Assembly (NCBI GenBank): GCA_964631595.1
Contig: CAZVXL010000001.1
Coordinates: 1 to 64,000, forward strand
Origin: UMGS1312 sp964631595
Lineage (GTDB): Bacteria; Bacillota; Clostridia; Oscillospirales; CAG-272
Direction: 5' to 3'
DNA: 64,000 bases
Under the pieces are notes generated by a model. It was not told where the DNA came from and did no database searches. It saw only the letters and a list, made by a program, of their open reading frames with translations. Below are positions 15,648-25,700 of the stretch, piece after piece. The position numbers were made by a program, and so were the translations under genes. The stretch's first letter is position 1, and the number at the start of each line of letters is the position of its first letter.

Positions 15648-16775
15648 TTATGCCTTTTCTCTCTCAAAGAAGTATTTCTTATTGTGGGAGGAGATGCTCA
15701 TGACAAATCCGAGATAAATATACACGGCAAGCATTGATGAGCCTCCGTAAGAGCAGAAGGGAAGTGTTATTCCGACTACGGGCAGCATCGCAAGACACAT
15801 TCCGATATTTTCAAGCGACTGCGCCACAAATAAAGTGCATACCCCCACACATATCAGCGCGCCGTAGTCCTTTCGCGCCCGCCTTGCGAGGATCAGGAGA
15901 CGGATGACCATAACGGACATCAAAAGTATGTATATACCCCCGCCGATAAATCCGAATTTTTCGCAAAGCACCGCGAAAATAAAGTCGGATTCCTTCTGCG
16001 GAAGGGGCTTAAACACCTCACCGCCGAACATTCCCGCACCGAATACTCCGCCGGCAGAGATTGCGGATCTGCTGAGAAGCGCCTGATATCCGGTGTCCTG
16101 CGGATCAAGCTCCGGAGAAAAGCCGTATATTATACGCGCCTGCTGATACGGCTTCATGTGCGACCACAGAACAGGGGAGAGCACTGCGATCAGTGCAAAT
16201 GCCCCGACGAAATACCAGACCGAAAGCCCCGCGCAGAAAAGCATCATTGCCATGATAGCGGCAAACACAAGCGTCGATCCGAGATCTCCCGTCAACAGCA
16301 CGAGCCCCATTATTATGCCGCCGTGGAGCAGCAGCATAATGACATTTTTGATGTTGTTGATGTTTGCCTTAACTCTGTTGATATGTCTGGAAAATGTGAT
16401 TATAAACGTGATCTTTACAAACTCCGACGGCTGAATGGTAAACGGTATTCCCGGAATACGTATCCAGTTTTTGTTTCCCATGCCGTTATCTACGCCGAAC
16501 AGCAATACCGTCACCATTAAAACTATCGAAAATATAAAGATGGGTACGGTCATTTTCGAGATCAGCGCATCGTAGTCGATATACGAGAGGACAAGCATCG
16601 CAAACAGTCCGAGAACCGAGGCGGCGGACTGCACCATGAAAAATCTTGTTCCCCACACCTCGGATGCTCCGTAAAGCACAAGAAGGCTCATTACGTTCAT
16701 GCCGACGGCGCAGAATAGTATATAGTAATCAAGCTGACGAAGCCTGTCCTTCAGCGATACGGAAAATTCCTTCAA
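15648..16775 (-). CDS. rodA: Peptidoglycan glycosyltransferase of the FtsW/RodA/SpoVE (SEDS) family, RodA-like
   Basis: Integral membrane polymerase that makes glycan strands from lipid II for cell-wall elongation. The 375-residue protein has about ten hydrophobic segments and the SEDS motifs: IPFTIQPSEFVKI, the TGDLGSTLVF loop with its conserved Asp, a long extracellular loop with DPQDTGYQALLSRSAISAGG, and LPFCSYGGSSM near the C-terminus. RodA fits better than FtsW or SpoVE because of the NWIRIPGIPF segment and its position away from the mur cluster, but an FtsW-type role cannot be excluded. It lies downstream of proS with a 57-nt gap. Confidence 0.88.
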   Translation of the reverse strand: MKEFSVSLKDRLRQLDYYILFCAVGMNVMSLLVLYGASEVWGTRFFMVQSAASVLGLFAMLVLSYIDYDALISKMTVPIFIFSIVLMVTVLLFGVDNGMGNKNWIRIPGIPFTIQPSEFVKITFIITFSRHINRVKANINNIKNVIMLLLHGGIIMGLVLLTGDLGSTLVFAAIMAMMLFCAGLSVWYFVGAFALIAVLSPVLWSHMKPYQQARIIYGFSPELDPQDTGYQALLSRSAISAGGVFGAGMFGGEVFKPLPQKESDFIFAVLCEKFGFIGGGIYILLMSVMVIRLLILARRARKDYGALICVGVCTLFVAQSLENIGMCLAMLPVVGITLPFCSYGGSSMLAVYIYLGFVMSISSHNKKYFFEREKA

Positions 16776-16832
16776 GAGTTAGCTCCTTTTCTTAAAGCAC
16801 ATGATTCATACGCCGCTGTCGGCGGAGAGGGA

Positions 16833-18272
16833 TCAATATGCCTTGCCGAAGCAGACCATCTTTTCCGCCTTCTTGCCGCAGCATACACAGGTATCCGAGA
16901 GCTTCTTCTGCTCAAACGGGATACATCTTGAGCCGACGCCGGTGCACTCCTTGATCTTATCCTCACACGCCTCGTCTCCGCACCACATTGCGAATACAAG
17001 TCCGTCGCCCTTTTCTTCAAGCGAAGCGGTGATCTCGTCCATGCTTGTGCAGTAATATGAGCGAGCCTCTCTGTTGGCAAGAGCCTTTTCGTAGAGTCCG
17101 CATCTTACCGCTTCAAGTCTCTCGGCGGCGCAAGTCTCAAGAGAATCAAGTGATACAAATATCTTCTCACGGTTGTGACGGGTGACCATTACGCACTGAC
17201 CGGATTCAATGTCTCTCGGGCCAACCTCAATGCGAAGCGGAACTCCCTTCATCTCGTACTCCGAGAACTTCCAGCCGGGGGTGTTTTCGGAATCGTCTAT
17301 CTTTACTCTGAAGCCTGCGGCGACAAGTCTGTCCTTAAGACCTGCGGCACATTCGAGAACGCCGTCCTTGTGCTGCTGAACGGGAATTATAACTATCTGT
17401 ATGGGCGCAATAGCCGGAGGAAGCACAAGTCCGTTGTTGTCGCCGTGCGTCATGATTATCTCACCGATCATACGGGTAGTACAGCCCCAAGAGGTCTGGT
17501 GAGGATGTACGAGCTTGTTCTCTCTGTCGGTATAGGTTATGTCAAACGCCTTGGCAAAGCCGTCACCGAAATAGTGAGAGGTAGCCGCCTGAAGCGCCTT
17601 ACCGTCGTGCATGAGAGCCTCGATCGCATATGTGTCCTCTGCACCCGCAAACTTATCGGAGGGGGTCTTTACGCCCTTGATAACGGGGATAGCAAGATCG
17701 TTTTCGTGGAAATCGGCATATACGTTAAGCATCTGCACAGTCTCCTGAATCGCCTCCTCGGCGGTGGCGTGCATGGTATGTCCCTCCTGCCACAGGAATT
17801 CTCTTGAACGAAGGAAGGGACGAGTCGTCTTCTCCCATCTTACGACACTGCACCACTGATTGTAAAGCTTGGGCAGATCTCTGTAGGAGCGGATGATGTT
17901 GGCATAATGCTCGCAGAAAAGTGTCTCCGAGGTAGGACGGACGCAAAGCCTTTCCTGAAGCTTCTCGGCGCCGCCGTGAGTCACCCATGCCACCTCGGGA
18001 GCAAAGCCCTCAACGTGATCCTTTTCCTTTTGGAGCAGGCTCTCGGGAATAAACATGGGCATATAGACATTTTCATGACCGAGCGCCTTAAAGCGTGCGT
18101 CGAGATTTGCCTGAATATTCTCCCAGATAGCATAGCCGTAGGGGCGTATGATCATACAGCCCTTTACACTGGAGTAATCAATAAGGTCTGCCTTGGTGCA
18201 GATATCGGTGTACCATTTTGCGAAATCCTCATCCATTGAGGTGATCATATCGACCATTTTATCGTTTTTCAT
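16833..18272 (-). CDS. proS: Proline--tRNA ligase, short archaeal/eukaryote-like type
   Basis: Class II aminoacyl-tRNA synthetase that charges tRNA-Pro. At 479 residues it is the short form without the bacterial editing insertion. Motif 2 lies around VVRWEKTTRPFLRSREFLWQE, and the THGDNNGLVLPPAIAPIQIVIIP stretch spans motif 3 and the anticodon-binding domain. The C-terminal domain has Cys-rich sites (CGDEACEDKIKEC, TCVCCGKKAEKMVC), likely a zinc site, and ends in Tyr, as is typical of this type. It has its own promoter embedded in the pcrA stop region. No T-box leader fits in the 57-nt upstream gap. Confidence 0.96.
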   Translation of the reverse strand: MKNDKMVDMITSMDEDFAKWYTDICTKADLIDYSSVKGCMIIRPYGYAIWENIQANLDARFKALGHENVYMPMFIPESLLQKEKDHVEGFAPEVAWVTHGGAEKLQERLCVRPTSETLFCEHYANIIRSYRDLPKLYNQWCSVVRWEKTTRPFLRSREFLWQEGHTMHATAEEAIQETVQMLNVYADFHENDLAIPVIKGVKTPSDKFAGAEDTYAIEALMHDGKALQAATSHYFGDGFAKAFDITYTDRENKLVHPHQTSWGCTTRMIGEIIMTHGDNNGLVLPPAIAPIQIVIIPVQQHKDGVLECAAGLKDRLVAAGFRVKIDDSENTPGWKFSEYEMKGVPLRIEVGPRDIESGQCVMVTRHNREKIFVSLDSLETCAAERLEAVRCGLYEKALANREARSYYCTSMDEITASLEEKGDGLVFAMWCGDEACEDKIKECTGVGSRCIPFEQKKLSDTCVCCGKKAEKMVCFGKAY

Positions 18273-18304
18273 TTTTTGTTCTCCTGTATCATCATTATGT
18301 AGAT

Positions 18305-18333
18305 ATTTTATCCCGTTATTCGGGTTTTGTCAA
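18305..18333 (-). promoter_or_regulatory. proS promoter overlapping the pcrA stop codon
   Basis: TTGACA (minus, 18328-18333), 17 bp, TAAAAT (18305-18310). The pcrA TGA stop lies inside the -35 box. The spacer contains the small inverted repeat CCCG-AATAA-CGGG. Confidence 0.8.
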
Positions 18334-20816
18334 GGCTCACAGCTCACAAGCCGTGCAAATGAGCCCATAAGCTTTTTTGTGCCTACCTTTTCAAATTCAA
18401 TTACATAAAGCACGTCTCCGCCCATTTCCTTGGAGGATACGATCCTTCCGACTCCGAAGGTCGCGTGACGCACGAGTGCACCGTCACCGAAAACGGCTGT
18501 TACGGCGGGCTTTGGCTTCTGAGCCGTAGCACCGAGCGCTACGCTGCCTGTCCGAGCCACACCGCTCCGAGCGCCGGTTCTTTGGAACGCCGTATTCGGA
18601 GTATTGGCGGCAGATGTGCCGCCGTAGCGCTTCGGTCTGCCCATACCGCCCGAATATCTTTCTCCGATGTAATCGCCGTCATCGAACGCTCCGGCTCCGC
18701 CCGATCTGTCCTCGGAGCTTATAAGCCACGGCGGTATCTCCTCCGCAAATCTTGACAGGCGGTGATACTGCGTGCTTCCGTTAAGCATTCTTTCGTGAGT
18801 GTGCAGCATATAAAGCTTTTCCTTTGCGCGGGTTATCGCAACGTATGCAAGCCGTCGCTCCTCCTCAAGATCGGCGGGATCCGAGCTTGATCGGAAGCTC
18901 GGGAACAGCTCCTCCTCCATTCCGGGTAGGAGCACGACGGGAAACTCAAGTCCCTTTGCACTGTGTATCGTCATAAGTACCACGGCATCGGCGGTCTCGT
19001 CGTATTTATCAACGTCGGAAACAAGCGCCACATCCTCAAGAAATTCCGATAAGCTCGGCACCTCGGTATTTTCTTCATATGTGCCGGCAGTCGAAACAAG
19101 CTCACCGAGATTGTCAAGCCTGTCAACGCCCTCGTCTCCGAGCGATTTCAGCATTTCCTCGTATCCGGTAGCGGTAATGACCTTCTTTATCAGTGCGGAC
19201 GGTGTCAGTGTTGCCGCCGCCTCACGCAATACGTCGATAAGCTCTGCAAATGACTGCATCTTTTTTGCCGCCGACGAAACAGCCGGATACCTTGAGGCAT
19301 TACGCATCAGCTCAAGAAGGGAAATGCCCTCCGACGATGCAAGCATCTCCGCCTTCGCGGTCGATGTATCCCCGATACCCCTTTTCGGAACATTTACGAT
19401 CCTCCGCAGATGTACGGAATCAAGCGGATTGTTGATAACGCACAGATATGCGATTATATCGCGTACCTCCATACGGTCGAAGAACCTTGTTCCGCCGAGA
19501 AGCCTGTAGGGAATACCGCTTTTCGCAAACGCCTGCTCGATCGCACGCGACTGTGCATTGGTGCGGTAGAGCACGGCAAAATCTCGGTACTGTCTTCCGT
19601 CATCACGTACCCCGTCCGCCACGGTATCGCATATGAATCTCGCCTCATCCGTTTGACTGCGGAGCTTCACAAGGGAGATCGGCTCTCCCTCGTCGCCCTC
19701 CGTCCACAGCTTCTTGCCGCGTCTGCCCTCATTTTTGGAGATAACGCCGTTTGCGGCATTCAGGATCGTTTTTGTCGAACGGTAGTTTTGCTCAAGCTTT
19801 ATTACCTCAACATTTTCAAAAAGGGAGTCGAAGCTCAGTATGTTCTCAATGGTCGCGCCTCTGAAGCGATATATGCTCTGATCGTCATCGCCGACGACCA
19901 TGACATTGCCGTGCTCGCCCGAGAGAAGCCTCGTGAGCTCAAGCTGTGCCTCGTTCGTATCCTGAAACTCATCAACGCATACGTATCGGAAGCGCCCTTG
20001 CAGCTTCCTGCGGAGCTCCTCGGAGCCGCGCAGGAGCAGGACAGTCTGCATTATTATATCGTCGAAATCAAGAAGATTCGATTCTCTCAGCCTTGCGGCA
20101 TACATGGAGTATATCTGAGATATCTGCTTCAGCTTAAAATCCTCTCCGATGCTCGCGGCAAATTCCTCGGGAGTTATAAGCTTGTCCTTCGCGCGGCTGA
20201 TATAGCTCATCACCGTTTTCACGGGCAGATTCTTCGTGTCGATGTTAAGCTTTTTCATGCAGTCGGCTATCAGCTTCTTTGCATCGTCCGTATCGGCAAT
20301 ACCGCAGGAGGGATCAAAGCCGGCAATGCTTCCGTACCGCCTTATGATACGCATACAGACGGAGTGGAAGGTTCCCGCCCAGACCTCAAGCGAAGCCTCG
20401 TTTTCATCTCCGAGGGAGGCGGTCAAACGCGCCTTTATCTCATTTGCCGCCTTGTTCGTAAAGGTGATGGCAAGCACAGACCACGCGGGAGGCGGAGCCT
20501 CGGCAAATCTCTCCAGAAACTCCCCCAGCATCTCTCTGTCGGAAATGGAAAGCGCCGCCTCCATTGCCTTGAGGGTATAGATATCCGTCTCGGGAGGAAC
20601 GTAATCGGAAAAATACGCATTTCCGTAGCGGAGTATATGAGTTATTCGGTTTACAAGCACCGTAGTCTTCCCGCTTCCGGCGCCGGCAAGTATCAGCAGA
20701 GGGCCGTTTACGGTATAAACGGCTCTTTTCTGCATATCATTCATTTTGGAATAATATTTGTCAAAAAGCTTGCGCTTCAGCAGGGTATAATCAAGTCGGA
20801 TATTACTCTCGGTCAT
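18330..20816 (-). CDS. pcrA: ATP-dependent DNA helicase PcrA/UvrD
   Basis: Superfamily 1A 3'-5' helicase for repair and for clearing transcription or recombination intermediates. From the chosen ATG (20816) it has 828 residues. Visible motifs are the Q motif MNDMQKRAV, Walker A AGAGSGKT, motif Ia ITFTNKAANEIK, Walker B VDEFQDTN, motif III GDDDQSIYRFRGA, motif IV LEQNYRST, motif V TIHSAKGLEFPVV and motif VI RRLAYVAITRAKE. The C-terminus ends in the Tudor-like domain (HATFGVGRIVSS) that binds RNA polymerase in PcrA. The open frame reaches 20873, but GGAGATCGAA precedes 20816. Confidence 0.96.
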   Translation of the reverse strand: MTESNIRLDYTLLKRKLFDKYYSKMNDMQKRAVYTVNGPLLILAGAGSGKTTVLVNRITHILRYGNAYFSDYVPPETDIYTLKAMEAALSISDREMLGEFLERFAEAPPPAWSVLAITFTNKAANEIKARLTASLGDENEASLEVWAGTFHSVCMRIIRRYGSIAGFDPSCGIADTDDAKKLIADCMKKLNIDTKNLPVKTVMSYISRAKDKLITPEEFAASIGEDFKLKQISQIYSMYAARLRESNLLDFDDIIMQTVLLLRGSEELRRKLQGRFRYVCVDEFQDTNEAQLELTRLLSGEHGNVMVVGDDDQSIYRFRGATIENILSFDSLFENVEVIKLEQNYRSTKTILNAANGVISKNEGRRGKKLWTEGDEGEPISLVKLRSQTDEARFICDTVADGVRDDGRQYRDFAVLYRTNAQSRAIEQAFAKSGIPYRLLGGTRFFDRMEVRDIIAYLCVINNPLDSVHLRRIVNVPKRGIGDTSTAKAEMLASSEGISLLELMRNASRYPAVSSAAKKMQSFAELIDVLREAAATLTPSALIKKVITATGYEEMLKSLGDEGVDRLDNLGELVSTAGTYEENTEVPSLSEFLEDVALVSDVDKYDETADAVVLMTIHSAKGLEFPVVLLPGMEEELFPSFRSSSDPADLEEERRLAYVAITRAKEKLYMLHTHERMLNGSTQYHRLSRFAEEIPPWLISSEDRSGGAGAFDDGDYIGERYSGGMGRPKRYGGTSAANTPNTAFQRTGARSGVARTGSVALGATAQKPKPAVTAVFGDGALVRHATFGVGRIVSSKEMGGDVLYVIEFEKVGTKKLMGSFARLVSCEP

Positions 20817-20844
20817 TTCGATCTCCATTATATAAACTGTTATT

Positions 20845-20873
20845 ATTTTATCATAATCCGCAAATTTATACAA
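20845..20873 (-). promoter_or_regulatory. pcrA promoter
   Basis: TTGTAT (minus, 20868-20873), 17 bp, TGA-TAAAAT (extended -10, box at 20845-20850), about 30 nt before the chosen start. Confidence 0.6.
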
Positions 20874-20910
20874 TAGGTATCAGCCATTTTACACCCGAAT
20901 TATACGCATA

Positions 20911-20944
20911 AAACGGCAGTACCGAGCTCTCGGTACTGCCGTTT
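20911..20944 (-). terminator. Strong hairpin between the Asn/Gln-rich peptide gene and pcrA
   Basis: A 16-bp perfect inverted repeat (20911-20926 with 20929-20944) with a 2-nt centre, so the real loop is slightly larger. The T-run on the minus strand is short (TTTTATG). It lies about 60 nt past the peptide gene. Confidence 0.7.
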
Positions 20945-21001
20945 CGGGACGCCGATATCCGTACATCGGCGCCAAAGCTCCCGTACCCTTGACCTCGGGT
21001 C

Positions 21002-21139
21002 TCAGAAGCTTTCGTTTTCCTTCTTTTCGCTGTTATTCTGCTGATTCTTAGTCTGCTCCTGCTGATTCTTGCCTTGGTTGCGGGCATTCTGCTGATTCTT
21101 GTTCTGTTCCTGCTGCTTGTTTTGGTTTCTGTTTTCCAT
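21002..21139 (-). CDS. Small Asn/Gln-rich hydrophilic peptide
   Basis: Not recognised. A 45-residue peptide starting MENRNQNKQQEQNKNQQ, made almost only of Asn, Gln, Lys, Glu, with a few Arg, Ala, Gly, Ser and Thr, and ending NSEKKENESF. It has no hydrophobic segment and reads as short tandem NQQ-type units, so it should be disordered. The chosen ATG (21139) has AGAAGGAAG upstream, and the gene sits between a hairpin and its own leader. Similar Asn/Gln-rich short proteins are often seen in clostridial genomes and are sometimes linked with spores, but nothing here proves a function. Confidence 0.6.
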   Translation of the reverse strand: MENRNQNKQQEQNKNQQNARNQGKNQQEQTKNQQNNSEKKENESF

Positions 21140-21298
21140 GGTATATACTTCCTTTCTTTTTCCGCGGAAGCACTTAGTGTGCATATCCGCAATGGCTCCT
21201 TATACGGATATACAGTATTCCGCCAGAGGAGCCTTTAATCAGAGGGTACGTATATATTATTGCAGTACATCGCCGGCTTTATTCGCAATTTCCGTATT

Positions 21299-22624
21299 TT
21301 ATGAAAGTGCGTGGATAAGCCTCGAGAGAATGACCGCCGCAGACTCTCTTGTCAGCACGGAATCGGCAGGCGCACAATAGCGGTCAAGTATTCCCGCCTC
21401 GGTAAGGGCTGTAACGGACGGAGCCGCCCACGCGGGAAGCTCCCCGTACATGGCGGCGGCAAGCACCGATCCGTCCTCGGGCAGACCGAGTATACCGTTA
21501 AGCATGACAGCCGCCTCCGCTCCCGTTATTCCGCTGTCGGGCATAAACGTGAGATCTCCGTCCGTTGTCGAGCCCTTTACGATACCGAGCCTGTATGCCG
21601 CTGACAGATATCCCTTTTCCTCCGGTGTCAGCGTGTCGTCATCGGAAAACGGAGTAGAGGATACGCCCTCCGCCTCACCCGCTCCCGCCGCCTTCATCGC
21701 CATTATCAGAAAGTCTATCCGCGATACGCTTGCGTGAGGATCGAAATACTCTCCGTCTGCGGTTTTCTGCGTTTGCATTATTCCACGCGACACCGCATCG
21801 TTTACGGCAGATGTGTAATATGAATCCGCCATGTCATTATAGACAGGCGCCTTATCACTGTCTATGCTTACGGAGACAGTGTACACCTCGGAATACGCAC
21901 CGTAGAGATCGCGTATCCGGTAGGTAAAGCTGTCTGCGCCGTATACGCCCGCATACGGAGTATAGGCATACGCGCCCGTAGATGCGTTTTCAAGAGACAA
22001 CAAGCCTCTTGAGGGGTAGTCCACTATTTCAAATTCAACGGCATCGCCGTCGGGATCCACACCGGTCAGATATCCGCCCGCAAGAGCATTGACCGAGGTA
22101 TAAGCGGTAGCTCCGTCGCCGCATATCGCCTCCGGACTCCTGTTTTCCGTATTTCTTTGCCGCACGATGCATCTCATGACAGTCGTATTGTCGGCACTGA
22201 AGGTAAATTCCGCATCCGACGTGCCCGCAGGCTTAAAGGAAAGGGAAGCAAGCGTCAGAACCGATATTCTTTGTCCCACAGAAGCGGGGGTATTCCCGTG
22301 CATCAGAACACCGACCTCGGCGCTCGGCAGAGAAAGGACTGTCACGGAGGATGGAACGTATCCCGCGTAATCATTAAACGCTTCCGCCGAAAAGCCGATG
22401 CTCTCTCCGCTTCCTCCCGACACTATCATCGGTCTCTCATACGCAAGCACTCTCAGCCCGACAGAAAGCGGACTGTCAAGCTGCTCCGCCGCCTCATCCG
22501 CGCTCACACCCTCTCCCACCGATGTCAAAGCGGCATCTCCGTTATCGGCATATGACAAAAGCACACCGTTAAAGACGATTGCAGAAATCAGAGCAGGGGC
22601 AAGCAGCAGTCTTGATATTTTCAT
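21299..22624 (-). CDS. Secreted cell-surface protein with cadherin-like domain and SLH domains
   Basis: An exported wall-associated protein of 441 residues. A signal peptide is visible (MKISRLLLAPALISAIVFNGVLLSYA, cut near Ala26). The middle part has a bacterial cadherin-like or Ig-like repeat: VDPDGDAVEFEIVDYPSRG through YGADSFTYRIRDLYG, a pattern expected to bind Ca2+. The C-terminal 170 residues form about three S-layer homology domains (DMADSYYTSAVNDAVSRGIM; LSAAYRLGIVKGS; APSVTALTEAGILDR), which bind pyruvylated secondary wall polymer. No enzymatic domain is seen, so a structural or adhesive role is likely. It appears monocistronic. Confidence 0.85.
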   Translation of the reverse strand: MKISRLLLAPALISAIVFNGVLLSYADNGDAALTSVGEGVSADEAAEQLDSPLSVGLRVLAYERPMIVSGGSGESIGFSAEAFNDYAGYVPSSVTVLSLPSAEVGVLMHGNTPASVGQRISVLTLASLSFKPAGTSDAEFTFSADNTTVMRCIVRQRNTENRSPEAICGDGATAYTSVNALAGGYLTGVDPDGDAVEFEIVDYPSRGLLSLENASTGAYAYTPYAGVYGADSFTYRIRDLYGAYSEVYTVSVSIDSDKAPVYNDMADSYYTSAVNDAVSRGIMQTQKTADGEYFDPHASVSRIDFLIMAMKAAGAGEAEGVSSTPFSDDDTLTPEEKGYLSAAYRLGIVKGSTTDGDLTFMPDSGITGAEAAVMLNGILGLPEDGSVLAAAMYGELPAWAAPSVTALTEAGILDRYCAPADSVLTRESAAVILSRLIHALS

Positions 22625-22694
22625 ATAAATACCACACCTTCCGCATTTGTAAAATATTCATTTAAGCATATGCTTGACCGTGTGGTAATATGAA

Positions 22695-22723
22695 AGCCCC
22701 GAGCGGTGTTGCCGCTCGGGGCT
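22695..22723 (-). terminator. Terminator of the purine operon
   Basis: A 12-bp GC-rich stem, AGCCCCGAGCGG with its complement (22695-22706 and 22712-22723), 10 nt past the purL stop. The T-run is poor (TTCATATT). Confidence 0.65.
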
Positions 22724-22733
22724 GAGATAAGCA

Positions 22734-25700
22734 TTACAGACTGTAGTATTTTTTAGCGGAAGCAAACATATGTGACTCGAATCTGCCCTCTACGTTCTTG
22801 TAAAGTCCCTCTCCGACACGCTCGCTGTGTCCCATCTTTCCGAGGACTCTGCCGTCGGGGGAGGTGATACCCTCGATAGCAAACGCGGAATTGTTGGGAT
22901 TAAAGCGAATATCGTTTGTGGGAAGTCCGTTTTCATCAACGTACTGAGTGGCGATCTGTCCGTTCTCCGCAAGTTGGGCTACAAGCTCATCGGAAGCAAT
23001 AAATCTTCCTTCACCGTGGGAGATCGGCACCGTAAGCACATCACCGACCTCAAGTGCAGAGAACCACGGTGATTTGTCGGAAGCAAGTCTTGTGCGGACA
23101 AGCCTTGACTGGTGTCTGCCTATAGTATTGTAGGTAAGCGTCGGACAGCTCTCATCCGTATCAATGATCCGTCCGAAGGGCACAAGACCGAGCTTGATAA
23201 GTGCTTGGAATCCGTTGCATATGCCGCACATAAGACCGTCTCTCGTCTCAAGAAGCTTGCTAACCGCCTCCGTCACGTTTTTGTTGCGGAAAAATGCGGT
23301 TATGAATTTTCCCGAGCCGTCGGGCTCATCGCCGCCGGAGAAGCCTCCGGGAATGAAGATCATCTGTGCGCCTTCGACAGCCTTGGTGAAATACTCCGCA
23401 GATTCGGCAATGCCGGACGCGGTAAGATTCTTAATAACGATTATTTCGGTATCAATACCCGCGCGCTCCGCCGCCCTTGCGGTGTCGTATTCGCAGTTTG
23501 TACCGGGGAATACGGGAATTATCATCTTGGGTGATGCAAACTTATTTCCCGATACGCGGCGGCACTTTTCGTTATATGTGAAGGTGGGGATATTCGCCTC
23601 GGGCATGGGAATATTGCATGAGAATACGCTCTCAAGCTTACCCTCGTATATTCGAAGAAGCTCGGATATCTCCGCCGTGTCTCCACCGCAGGCAATGACC
23701 GGCTCCGAGACGGTCTCACCGACAGTCTGCACCGTAATTCCGTGCGCCTTGAGCGCCTCGATATCGCAATCACCCGAGAGCTCCGCCACGAACGATCCGG
23801 TGGGATGCGCAAATGCAATGCTCTTGTCGGCAAACTTAAAGCCGATGCCGTTACCGATGCACATCTTGAAGACCGCTTCGGCAACTCCGCCCGAGGTAGG
23901 CGTATACGCCGAAAGGACTTTACCGTCCGATATCATGGAACAGAGCGCATCTGCGGCACATCTGAAGCTGTCGCACTTGGGAAGTCCGTAGCTGTCATAC
24001 TCGGGAGATATGAGTATCACTCTGTGGCCAGCCGCCTTAAATTCATTCGGCAATGCCTGAGATACCGTACCGGTAGTGACGGCAAAGGAAACAAGCGTCG
24101 GAGGAACATCAATATCCTCGAACGATCCGCTCATCGAATCCTTGCCTCCGATCGAGCCCATTCCGAGTCCCATCTGAGCCTTATATGCTCCGAGCAGGGC
24201 GGAGAAGGGCTTGCCCCATCTCTCGGGAGAGCGACCGAGCTTTTCGAAATACTCCTGAAACGTGAGATATGTATCGTCAAGGCTCGCACCTGTCGCGGCA
24301 AGCTTTGCAACAGATTCGATTACCGCAAGATAAGCACCGCGGTAAGGATTTTCCTCGGAAACATACGGATCAAAGCCCCACGACATAAAGGAAACGGTAT
24401 CGGTGTCGCCGTGCTCTACGGGGATCTTGTGTACCATTGCCTGTATCGGTGTTAGCTGATTCTTTCCTCCGAACGGCATGAGCACCGTTCCGGCACCGAT
24501 CGTGGAATCAAAGCGCTCCGAAAGTCCGCGGCGTGAACAAACCGACAGATCACCCACAAGCTTCTTCATGCTCTCGGTAAAGCCGAGGTCGCAGGTCTCC
24601 TTGCCGGCAGGCTCATAGCTTCCGATCTCTACGTCTATGTGCTTTTCCGCACCGTTGGAATTAAGGAATTCTCTTGAAATATCGCAAATGGCTCTGCCGT
24701 CAAGAGTCATGGTGAGCCGCGGCTCCTCCTTAACTCTCGCAACAAGCGTAGCCTCCAGATTCTCGGTCGCGGCAAGAGCGCAGAAGCGCGCAACGTCCTC
24801 GGGAGCAACAACGACTGCCATCCTCTCCTGCGACTCGCTTATCGCAAGCTCCGTGCCGTCAAGTCCCTCGTATTTCTTCGGTACTGCACCGAGATCAATG
24901 TCAAGTCCGTCGGCAAGCTCACCGATGGCAACGGATACGCCGCCCGCGCCGAAATCGTTACAGCGCTTGATCATTTTCGATGCCTCGGGATTACGGAAAA
25001 GCCTCTGTAGCTTGCGCTCCTCGGGAGCGTTACCCTTTTGCACCTCTGCACCGCAAGTCTCGAGACTCTCCACGGTGTGAGATTTCGATGATCCGGTAGC
25101 ACCGCCACAGCCGTCACGTCCTGTACGTCCGCCGAGAAGTATCACCGCATCTCCCGCAACAGGGCGCTCTCTGCGTACATTCTCGGCAGGAGCGGCGGCA
25201 ATAACGGCGCCTATCTCCATGCGCTTTGCCTCGTATCCGGAATGATACAGCTCATCAACGATACCCGTGGCAAGGCCTATCTGGTTTCCGTAGGAGGAAT
25301 AGCCGGCGGCGGCAGTTGTTACGATCTTTCGCTGAGGAAGCTTACCGCTGCGCGTCTCCGAGACAGGTCTCAGCGGATCGGCTGCACCGGTCACTCTCAT
25401 CGCGGCGTATACGTATGATCTTCCGGAGAGGGGATCGCGGATAGCACCGCCGATACAGGTCGCGGCACCGCCGAAGGGCTCGATCTCGGTCGGGTGATTG
25501 TGCGTCTCGTTCTTGAAAAGAAGCAGCCAATCCTCCTCACCGTTCTCGGTATTCACCTTGATCTTCACGGTACAGGCATTGATCTCCTCGGATTCGTCGA
25601 TAAGCGGCATTTTTCCCGCCTTCTTGAGAGCCTTGGCAGCCACGGTAGCAAGATCCATAAGAGTCACCGAGCCCGTACGTCCGACCTCGGCTCTTGTTTT

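Noticed and set aside
15505..15717. 70-codon plus-strand frame between tracrRNA and rodA.
   Set aside because: It runs into the rodA coding region antisense, has no Shine-Dalgarno site and overlaps the inverted repeat.
19410..20876. 488-codon plus-strand open frame opposite pcrA.
   Set aside because: All helicase motifs are on the minus strand; the plus frame has odd composition and no start signal.
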